64,000 nucleotides of DNA from Acidobacteriota bacterium (GTDB lineage: Bacteria; Acidobacteriota; Blastocatellia; Pyrinomonadales; Pyrinomonadaceae): the NCBI GenBank assembly GCA_016700175.1, contig CP065003.1, positions 1,188,001-1,252,000 on the forward strand, written 5' to 3'. A program made the position numbers and the translations under genes. Shown piece by piece: positions 1 to 6,705 of the stretch (positions are counted from its first letter, which is position 1; each line of letters starts with the position of its first letter). The notes beneath the pieces were generated by a model. The model searched no databases. It was not told the origin of the DNA and saw only the letters and a program-made list of their open reading frames with translations.

Positions 1-186
1 ACCTTTTCCATAAACCTCCTCATTCTAGAGCAAAAAACAACGCAAAAATCCCGTTTTACATTTCTTTACATTAATTCACGCAAGTCTTACGTTGCCCTCC
101 GTGCGCGTCCCGTCTAAAGCGACGAAAACAAACAAGCGGAACCGATCATTCGGAATTTTCCCCGTTTAATCTTTCAAGGAGAAAAA

Positions 187-702
187 ATGAAAAAACTCAC
201 AATAGCCATTCTTGCGATCGCGATCACGGCAGCCGGCGCGGTCATTATTTTCGGACAGACCGGCGGACAGGACGGCAAGGGTGAACGACGATTCTCGCAT
301 CGCGGCAAGATGCACAAACGCGGAATGATGGGCGCCCGCATGTTCCGCCACCTGGACCTGACCGACGCCCAGAAGGAACAGATGAAGGCTATCGGACAGG
401 CATCGCGCGAGACGACCAAGGGACTTCGCGAGAACATGCGCAACGTGCGCAAGCAGCTCAGGGACCTGGGAACGGACGGAACCTTCGATCAGGCCGCCGT
501 CGAAACGCTTGCCGCCCAGCAGGCCGAGATTCACAAGCAGCTCATCATCGAGCGGCAGAAAGTGAAGGCCCAGATGTTCGCCATCCTGACTCCGGAACAG
601 AAGGCCAGGTTCGCCGAGATGAAGACCCAGATGGCCGATCGCATGAAGGAGCGAATGGAAAAACGCAAAGCCAGGTTTGGTGAAAACAAGACCGATCAGT
701 AA
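187..702 (+). CDS. Spy/CpxP-like periplasmic chaperone
   Basis: A 171-residue exported protein with a hydrophobic signal segment at residues 4-24. The mature part is Met-, Arg- and Lys-rich and predicted helical. It carries the two LTxxQ motifs of the Spy/CpxP family: LTDAQ at 58-62 and LTPEQ at 134-138, with the usual spacing and length. Family members are periplasmic, ATP-independent chaperones or envelope-stress modulators; that role here is inferred from the motifs. An AAGGAG ribosome site lies five bases before the ATG and fixes the start. The gene is monocistronic and ends at a strong hairpin terminator. Confidence 0.85.
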   Translation: MKKLTIAILAIAITAAGAVIIFGQTGGQDGKGERRFSHRGKMHKRGMMGARMFRHLDLTDAQKEQMKAIGQASRETTKGLRENMRNVRKQLRDLGTDGTFDQAAVETLAAQQAEIHKQLIIERQKVKAQMFAILTPEQKARFAEMKTQMADRMKERMEKRKARFGENKTDQ

Positions 703-750
703 TGACGGCGCTCCCACCAGACCCCGGGAGCAAACATCACCAAAACCGGA

Positions 751-786
751 AGCCCCCTGTCACGACTCGTCGGCAGGGGGCTTTCG
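751..786 (+). terminator. Rho-independent terminator after the Spy-like gene
   Basis: A 9-bp perfect stem (AGCCCCCTG at 751-759, CAGGGGGCT at 774-782) with a 14-nt loop, followed by a short T-rich stretch. It sits between the end of the chaperone gene and the convergent gene ending at 793, so it may serve both. Confidence 0.8.
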
Positions 787-792
787 ATTTCC

Positions 793-1314
793 TCATTTCC
801 TTCTGGCGTATCGAATGTGCCACACCAGGTTCCACGTCTTTCCGCCGTCGACGGAGTTCTCCCAGTTCCACTCGATCGAGTCCTTCGAGATATTGAAGAA
901 CACCATCCTCTGCATCATAGGTTTCCCCGCCCGGTTCGTGAAAGACCGGCTTAGAACCATCTTCCCGTCTTCCAAGCCGCCGGTAAAATCAAGGTACGAG
1001 CCCTGGTTGTCGACCCACGTCTGCTTCCATTTTCCGGAAACGCTGTCGAACATCGAGTAGCTTTGTCCCCTGAGTGGCATGTCCTTTCCGCCGTCGAACG
1101 ATTCCCGCACGACGCAGCCGCCGAGGATCTTCGTGATCTCGTTGGTGCCTTTCTGAACAGTCCCCCCGGCGGACTTCCATTCGAGATCCCAGTTCCCGAG
1201 CCAGAAATCGAACTCTTTCGAAGACTCGCTTTCGCAGGGATTCTGAGTAGTTTGTGCAACCACCCCGGGTACCAGAACCGTAAGAACAAACAGCGTGACG
1301 AATATCTTTATCAT
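793..1314 (-). CDS. Secreted DUF1579-like protein
   Basis: A 173-residue protein with a signal peptide (residues 1-20, cleavage after GVVA). The mature part begins with the FDFWLGNWD signature at 35-43, typical of the calycin-like DUF1579 group of small beta-barrel proteins that report on overall sample reaction in no known pathway. The conserved GGCVVRESFDGG-type stretch follows. The molecular function of the family is unknown. It is transcribed convergently with the Spy-like gene and divergently from the STAS gene; a TTGCAA at 1384-1389 on the minus strand with an AT-rich -10-like GAAAAT around 1360 could be its promoter. Confidence 0.7.
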   Translation of the reverse strand: MIKIFVTLFVLTVLVPGVVAQTTQNPCESESSKEFDFWLGNWDLEWKSAGGTVQKGTNEITKILGGCVVRESFDGGKDMPLRGQSYSMFDSVSGKWKQTWVDNQGSYLDFTGGLEDGKMVLSRSFTNRAGKPMMQRMVFFNISKDSIEWNWENSVDGGKTWNLVWHIRYARRK

Positions 1315-1375
1315 TGCAGACTCCGTATCAAGGTCTCGCGGCCGGGCCGCGGAGGCCCCATTTTCAGACTTTCGG

Positions 1376-1403
1376 TTGATTTTTGCAAAAAGTGTGATTT
1401 AAT
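1376..1403 (+). promoter_or_regulatory. Putative sigma70-type promoter for the STAS gene
   Basis: TTGATT at 1376-1381 and TTTAAT at 1398-1403 are separated by 16 bp. The predicted start of transcription would fall almost on the ATG at 1414 and there is no Shine-Dalgarno sequence, so the message may be nearly leaderless. Motif reading only. Confidence 0.4.
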
Positions 1404-1413
1404 TCCCTAACCT

Positions 1414-1701
1414 ATGCCGACCAGTATTACCCAGTACGACGATCGGGAACGAAACAAGATCGTTCTCCGGGTGGAAGGCGACCTTAAGCTTGACGACGCC
1501 CTCCTGCTTGAGCGCATCGCGCTCGACCTGAGGGACGAGCACGAAAAGAACCTTACCCTGGATCTCGCCGACCTCGACCTCCTCGATTCCGAATCGGCGC
1601 CGATCCTGAAAAGACTGGAAAGACAGCACGGATTCGAGATAGAGGGCCTTCAGTTCTTTCTTCAGAAGATGGTGGAAGAGGCGGAAGGCCGGGGCGGATG
1701 A
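1414..1701 (+). CDS. STAS-domain protein, anti-anti-sigma-factor-like
   Basis: A 95-residue single-domain protein. The pattern of a beta-strand (KIVLRVEGDL), a helix, then LTLDLADLDLLDSESAPIL followed by a helix matches the STAS fold; the DSES sequence (about residues 57-60) lies where SpoIIAA-type antagonists carry the phosphorylatable serine. Such proteins normally bind a kinase/anti-sigma partner in the cytoplasm. No anti-sigma kinase is encoded nearby, so the partner is unknown. Upstream of lpxD by 146 bases on the same strand. Confidence 0.65.
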   Translation: MPTSITQYDDRERNKIVLRVEGDLKLDDALLLERIALDLRDEHEKNLTLDLADLDLLDSESAPILKRLERQHGFEIEGLQFFLQKMVEEAEGRGG

Positions 1702-1847
1702 CCATTCCCGGAGCCGGTCCGCCAAATTGTTCCGCTGCACCCCCTTTTTGTTTAACCGATACCCATTTGAGATAATGTGCGGGTTAATTCGCACGCCCCA
1801 ACTCAACCGGTGAACGGGACCTCCGTTTTGGTCCTCGACGAGCGTCT

Positions 1848-2891
1848 ATGGCTTTGCTGATCAGGGAGATCGCCCAATTGGTCGACGGAGAACTGTCGGG
1901 AGACGGCGAACAACTGATCACCTCTGCCGCCGCACTTTCAGAAGCCGGCCCGGGACAGTTGGCCTTCATCGGCGAACTGCGAAATGCCGACTCATCTGCT
2001 TATACCTCTGCCGGCTGCCTTATCGTCCCAAAAAGCACGCGATCAAAGTTCGAAGGCGCCACGATCGCTGTCGACAACCCCAAGTTCGCGTTCGCAAAGG
2101 CCGCTTCGGCGCTCCACCCAAGAAAAGACCTGCCGGCGGGAATCCACCCCACTGCGGAGATCGCCGACAGCGCTGAGATAAGCGAAGGCGTTTTCGTCGG
2201 CGCGTTCTGCTTTGTCGGAGAAAATTCGGTCGTGGGGTCCGGAACGCATTTGCAAGCGGGCGCAAGGGTCGGAAGTGGTGTTCGGATCGGTAAAGACTGC
2301 ACCATCCATCCGGGCGTCACGATCGAGGACGGCGCCGTGATTGGTTCGCGCGTGGTCCTGAAGGCCGGCGCCGTGATCGGTTCAAAGGGATTCGGATTCG
2401 TCCGAGACGGAGAATTGCTGATCAAATTCCCGCAGATCGGGACCGTTGTGATAGAGGACGACGTCGAGATCGGAGCGAACAGCTGCGTAGACCGCGGCGC
2501 TCTGGGCGAAACCCGGATAGGTGCGGGCACGAAGATCGACAATCTCGTGCAGATCGCCCACAACGTGCAGATCGGGAAACGTGTCGTCATCGCGGCGCTG
2601 TCGGGCGTATCGGGCAGCGTCGTTATAGGCGACGACTGTGTCGTTGGCGGGCAGGTCGGATTCGCCGATCACACCACTATCGAGAGCGGCGCAGTGATCG
2701 GGGCCAAGTCGGCGGTCTTTCCCGGCAAGCAGGTCAGGAAGGGCGTCTGGGCGGGAATCCCGGTGATTCCTTTGCCCGAATACAAGAGGCTGAACGCCCA
2801 CATCAGATCGTTACCGAAACTCCGAAAGGAAGTGCAGAACCTCGGCGAACTTGTGAACAGGCTCGAGTCGCTTTTCCGGGGAAGGAAGTGA
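1848..2891 (+). CDS. lpxD: UDP-3-O-acylglucosamine N-acyltransferase LpxD
   Basis: A 347-residue enzyme of lipid A synthesis that transfers a 3-hydroxyacyl chain from ACP to the 2-amino group of UDP-3-O-acylglucosamine. Residues 1-100 form the LpxD N-terminal domain (LAFIGELRNADSSAY region); residues about 105-295 are left-handed beta-helix hexapeptide repeats (GVFVGAFCFVG, IGAGTKIDNLVQIAHNV). The catalytic histidine is in QIAHNVQIG near residue 240. Length is normal for the family. It is followed after 34 bases by the permease-Usp gene. The partner genes fabZ and lpxA, which usually adjoin lpxD, are not in the window. Confidence 0.95.
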   Translation: MALLIREIAQLVDGELSGDGEQLITSAAALSEAGPGQLAFIGELRNADSSAYTSAGCLIVPKSTRSKFEGATIAVDNPKFAFAKAASALHPRKDLPAGIHPTAEIADSAEISEGVFVGAFCFVGENSVVGSGTHLQAGARVGSGVRIGKDCTIHPGVTIEDGAVIGSRVVLKAGAVIGSKGFGFVRDGELLIKFPQIGTVVIEDDVEIGANSCVDRGALGETRIGAGTKIDNLVQIAHNVQIGKRVVIAALSGVSGSVVIGDDCVVGGQVGFADHTTIESGAVIGAKSAVFPGKQVRKGVWAGIPVIPLPEYKRLNAHIRSLPKLRKEVQNLGELVNRLESLFRGRK

Positions 2892-2925
2892 TGCCCCAGG
2901 TCCTTCTCCGCTGAGTATTTTTCTT

Positions 2926-5295
2926 ATGGCAGCAACAGTTTCCCGCAAACTCTCAAACTCCTTCGAAGGCGCGCTCGCAGGCGGAGGAGATCCCGCAACT
3001 TCTCCTCTGTACGTATTCGGACCGTTCCTGAAGCTCATCGTCGTCGCCGGCGTCGCGCAGGTCACGTTTGGCGCTACGATCTGGCTCGCGGTTTTCACGG
3101 TCGTGATGGTGTCTGCGATGTACCGGCAGGTGATGACCTGGATCACCGACGGAAGCGGCGGCAGCGGGCTGTCTGAAGAGGAATTCGGCGGTTGGGCGGT
3201 AAAGATCAACGCCGGGATCACCGTGATCGAATATACGCTGACTTTTCTCGTCAGCATGGCGGCGCTCGTGACGTTTGTCGCCGACCGCGCCACCGAGTTC
3301 GGGATTCCTCTGAATGAAACTCTGTTCGGCATCCAGTACCGGACGTTCCTCGCGGTCGGGCTCAGCATCTTTACGGGCTGGCTCGTAAACCTGGGCCCGA
3401 AGGCCTCGGCGCGAGCATTCGGCCCCGCCACGGGAGCGGTGCTCTTGCTGCTCTGGGTGATGATCTTCGCGACGATCTTCGAACTTGGCTTCAAGCTCCC
3501 CGATTTTCAGCTTCAGGCTTTTACGGGCGAGTACCTTCACTTCACGCTCGGAGGGTATGCCCGAATACTCGCGCTGATGACCGGCATCGAGATCTTCGCG
3601 AACCTTGTCGCGGCATATGACGGCACACGGATGGAGAAGAGCCGGAAGGCATTCGGCAGCCTGATAATCATCATGGGTACCACCGCCCTTACGATGATCA
3701 TCGTCGGGCCGGCGATCTACCAGGTCTCCGCCGATTCTGTCACTTCGGAGATCTCGGTCTTCACCCAGACGATGAACGCGCTGCTTCCTGCCTGGGCGTC
3801 GTATCTCGGTACGTTGATCGGGATCGCCGTCCTGTTGAGCGCATCTGCCGCGGCCGCGCAAGGCGTCCAGAACCTCGCTCTGGGACTCCGGTACCGCCAT
3901 TACATCGCGGCAAGCATGGGCCAGAGGAACAAGTACGATGTGGCCGGCAAGCCCGTCTGGCTGATGATCCTCGTCATCGCCGTCTGCTTCCTGCTGTTCG
4001 GCACCCACGAAGAAACATACCTCGCCCTTTACGCCGCGGGCGTGTTCATACTTCTGAGCATGACGGGCTGGGCGGCCTGCAAACGGCTTCTCAGAGAGGT
4101 GCGAACGAAGTTCTCCGGTTCGAAGACAGCTTCTTTGGTAGGTACGGGCGTGGCCGCTCTTCTCACTTCCGGCGCGACGCTGATCATCTTCGAGGAACGT
4201 TTCTTCGAAGGCGCGTGGGTGTATCTGCTTTTGGTCCCGATGCTGTATTTCGGGTTCAGTTATTACAGGAAGAAGCTCGGAAGCCCTCCGTCCGTCGAAG
4301 AGAGGCTCGGCGCGATCATTTCCGAACAGCGTTACTTCCCGACTTCCCTGCGCGAACTCAAACTTGACGAGGTCCCGTTCCAGAAGATCGTGCTCCCTCT
4401 TGACGGTTCTTCGCTAGCCGAGCAAGGGCTTGCGACCGCAAGGGCGTTCGCACGCTCGTACGGCGCCGAACTCGAGATCGTCTGCGTCGAATCGAAGGAA
4501 CAGCAGGAAGACATCCACATGACGGACGCAGAGATAGAGGCGAACCGTACCGAGTTGCAGACCTACATCCACCTTGTCAGCGATCTGATCCGGGGAGACG
4601 GACTCGACGTCCGGACGCACTATCGATTCGGGGAGCCGTCAGCCGAGATCGATGCGGTTAGCCGCGAGATGAACGCCGACCTGATCATAATGACGACGCG
4701 GGGCAAGTTCGAGATCGGCCAGCTGATCACGAAGAGCATGGCCCAGAGGCTCATACAGAAGACCTCGACGCCGACGCTTCTTATCCGTCCGACGAACAAC
4801 TGGCGGAGTCGAAGGTCCGAGTTCAAACGGATAATGGTCGCGCTCGACGGCTCGGAAGAGGCGGAGATGGTGCTTCCGTACATCCGCGCCTTCACGAATC
4901 AGTTCAACAGCAAAGTGCTTCTCTTTTCCGTCCCGGAAGGTTCAGAATCGGAGGGCTACGACGAGAAGATCAAGCAGTACCTCGACGGGATCGCCGCCGC
5001 GCTCGCCGAGGAAGGAATCGACATCGACACGTACGTGACAGGCTCGGGCCCCGCGAGAACGATCCTTTCGGTCAGCCTGGATGAGAAGATCGACCTGATA
5101 ATGATGAGCTCCCACGGACGGGGAGGTGCCGAACGGTCGGATCAGATTCCGATCGGAAGTGTGGCTGAGAAGGTCGTCGCAGAGACAATGTGCCCGGTGT
5201 TCCTGCTCCCGCTTCACCGCGGAGACATGATCGCGAGAGACAACGTAGAGGAAGACCCAACCGGTGGCATCGAAGCAGCCGGCGATCCGGAATAG
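2926..5295 (+). CDS. APC-type permease fused to two universal stress (Usp) domains
   Basis: A 789-residue fusion. Residues about 1-450 contain roughly a dozen hydrophobic helices and resemble amino-acid/cation permeases of the APC superfamily. Two cytoplasmic Usp domains follow, about 485-623 (starts FQKIVLPLDGSS) and 631-765 (starts FKRIMVALDGSEE). The second has a complete ATP-binding motif, G-x2-G-x9-G-S (GRGG to IGS); the first lacks it, so only the second is expected to bind nucleotide. The substrate cannot be told from sequence. The gene converges on lpxB with a 9-base gap. Nucleotide control of transport is an inference from the fusion. Confidence 0.8.
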   Translation: MAATVSRKLSNSFEGALAGGGDPATSPLYVFGPFLKLIVVAGVAQVTFGATIWLAVFTVVMVSAMYRQVMTWITDGSGGSGLSEEEFGGWAVKINAGITVIEYTLTFLVSMAALVTFVADRATEFGIPLNETLFGIQYRTFLAVGLSIFTGWLVNLGPKASARAFGPATGAVLLLLWVMIFATIFELGFKLPDFQLQAFTGEYLHFTLGGYARILALMTGIEIFANLVAAYDGTRMEKSRKAFGSLIIIMGTTALTMIIVGPAIYQVSADSVTSEISVFTQTMNALLPAWASYLGTLIGIAVLLSASAAAAQGVQNLALGLRYRHYIAASMGQRNKYDVAGKPVWLMILVIAVCFLLFGTHEETYLALYAAGVFILLSMTGWAACKRLLREVRTKFSGSKTASLVGTGVAALLTSGATLIIFEERFFEGAWVYLLLVPMLYFGFSYYRKKLGSPPSVEERLGAIISEQRYFPTSLRELKLDEVPFQKIVLPLDGSSLAEQGLATARAFARSYGAELEIVCVESKEQQEDIHMTDAEIEANRTELQTYIHLVSDLIRGDGLDVRTHYRFGEPSAEIDAVSREMNADLIIMTTRGKFEIGQLITKSMAQRLIQKTSTPTLLIRPTNNWRSRRSEFKRIMVALDGSEEAEMVLPYIRAFTNQFNSKVLLFSVPEGSESEGYDEKIKQYLDGIAAALAEEGIDIDTYVTGSGPARTILSVSLDEKIDLIMMSSHGRGGAERSDQIPIGSVAEKVVAETMCPVFLLPLHRGDMIARDNVEEDPTGGIEAAGDPE

Positions 5296-5304
5296 AAGAC
5301 TGCG

Positions 5305-6477
5305 TCAGGAGTTGCGGATGACCTTCATCACCTCTTCCGCGGCCCTCGAGGAGGCACCGCCGGGACCGAGCTTTTCCCGTACCCGCGCGAGTTCCTCCCT
5401 CACGCTTTCGTTCTTATTCTTGTTCAGCAGCGCGAACAGTTCCTCAGCAAGCGCTTCAGGCTTCAGTTCGTCCTGGATCAGTTCCCTGGCGACCATCTTT
5501 CCGGCGATCAGATTCACCAGTCCGAACACATCTATACTGACAAAGGGGCTGATCGCACGGTAATTCAGCTTCGAAAGCTTGTAAACCACGGCCATCGGCG
5601 TCCCCAGGACGGCCGCTTCCAGCGTCGCCGTTCCGCTAGCCACAGCTGCCGCGTCGGACGCGGCCAGAGCCTCGTAGGTCTCTCCCCGGACAAAGACGAG
5701 CCTCGTCGGAAGGGTTCCATCCTCGCCGCCTTTGCGGCTTAACGCCGCGCGTAGCTCTTCCTCGCTTCGCGAGGATGCGAGCGGCACCACGAACTGCACC
5801 GAAGCTTCCTTCGCCTCCATCAGCCGTGCGGCGGCGATCAGTTCGGGAGCGATGTACCTAAGCTCCACTTTTCGGCTTCCCGGAAGAAGAGCAACAAGCG
5901 ACGAATCGGCGTCCAGGCCGTGTTTGCGAAAGAACTCTTCCCTTCCGAACTTTGCTTTCACCTCTGACGCGATCGGGTTTCCGACGTAGGTAACGCGCTT
6001 GAATCCTTGCTCGCGATAGAAATCCTCCTCGAAAGGAAGGATTGAAAGAAGGCGTTCAACGGAACGGTTCATCGTCTTCACCCGGCCCCGTTTCCAGGCC
6101 CAAACCTGTGGCGAAATGTAGTAGATGATCTTAAAACCCCGTTTCTTCAGTGAACTTGCGAGCCTTAGATTGAAATCCGGAAAATCGACCAGGATCACCG
6201 CATCCGGCCTGCGAATCGAGGCCTCGTACCTGAGCCTCCTGAAAGCGCGAATGAACATTGGAAGCTCGCGCGCAATCTCGAGACCGCCCATGATCGCCAT
6301 CCGCTCCGCCTCCACGACCGCTTCGACGCCCGCTTCCCGCATCATCTTTCCTGCCGAGCCGAAGAACTCGAACTCTGTTTCAGGGAAGCCGCCCTTCAAC
6401 GCCGAGACAAGCCTTGCGGCGTGCGAGTCGCCGGATGACTCGCCGGCTACGATCATGATCTTGAAGGCTTGCTTCAT
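5305..6477 (-). CDS. lpxB: Lipid-A-disaccharide synthase LpxB
   Basis: A 390-residue GT19 glycosyltransferase that condenses UDP-2,3-diacylglucosamine with lipid X to form lipid A disaccharide at the inner membrane. Family hallmarks visible: N-terminal AGESSGDSHAARL (about residues 12-24), YYISPQVWAWKRGR near 140-153, LPFEEDFY and LPGSRKVEL, and the C-terminal ASGTATLEAAVLGTPMAVVYK donor-site region. Length is typical. It faces away from the large propeller gene across a 225-base gap containing a promoter for the latter. Confidence 0.95.
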   Translation of the reverse strand: MKQAFKIMIVAGESSGDSHAARLVSALKGGFPETEFEFFGSAGKMMREAGVEAVVEAERMAIMGGLEIARELPMFIRAFRRLRYEASIRRPDAVILVDFPDFNLRLASSLKKRGFKIIYYISPQVWAWKRGRVKTMNRSVERLLSILPFEEDFYREQGFKRVTYVGNPIASEVKAKFGREEFFRKHGLDADSSLVALLPGSRKVELRYIAPELIAAARLMEAKEASVQFVVPLASSRSEEELRAALSRKGGEDGTLPTRLVFVRGETYEALAASDAAAVASGTATLEAAVLGTPMAVVYKLSKLNYRAISPFVSIDVFGLVNLIAGKMVARELIQDELKPEALAEELFALLNKNKNESVREELARVREKLGPGGASSRAAEEVMKVIRNS

Positions 6478-6591
6478 CGGGATTCCGGTGGGGTTCCGCG
6501 GTGCATTATACCGCCGGGTAAACCCATTTGAACAACCGCCGCATCATAGGCCTTGTTTCAAAACAGGACCTACTCCCACAAGCCGATCTGC

Positions 6592-6620
6592 TTGCAAAGC
6601 GTACTTCTTGAGCATAGAAT
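6592..6620 (+). promoter_or_regulatory. Sigma70-type promoter for the propeller surface protein
   Basis: TTGCAA at 6592-6597 and TAGAAT at 6615-6620 with a 17-bp spacer. The predicted transcript starts near 6627, giving a leader of about 75 nt before the GTG at 6703. It matches the promoter read upstream of the methylmalonyl-CoA mutase gene (TTGCCG-17-TAGAAT). Confidence 0.65.
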
Positions 6621-6691
6621 GACGTTTTTGCTTATTGAACTATTCCACGCTCATCAGGCCCGGAATGACTCCTTCTCCGCAAGGTCCGGGC

Positions 6692-6705
6692 GGAGGTTAT
6701 TTGTG
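6692..6705 (+). promoter_or_regulatory. Ribosome-binding site that decides a GTG start
   Basis: GGAGG at 6692-6696, six bases before GTG at 6703. The next residues form a standard signal peptide, whereas longer upstream starts (ATG at 6553 or 6619) would overlap the promoter and bury the signal sequence. Confidence 0.75.

Noticed and set aside
1..186. Gene or RNA at the left edge
   Set aside because: Only A+T-rich leader DNA and the ribosome site of the Spy-like gene are visible; nothing else can be supported.
6553..6702. Upstream start for the propeller protein
   Set aside because: It would include the promoter at 6592-6620 and push the signal peptide inside the chain; the GTG at 6703 has GGAGG at the right distance.
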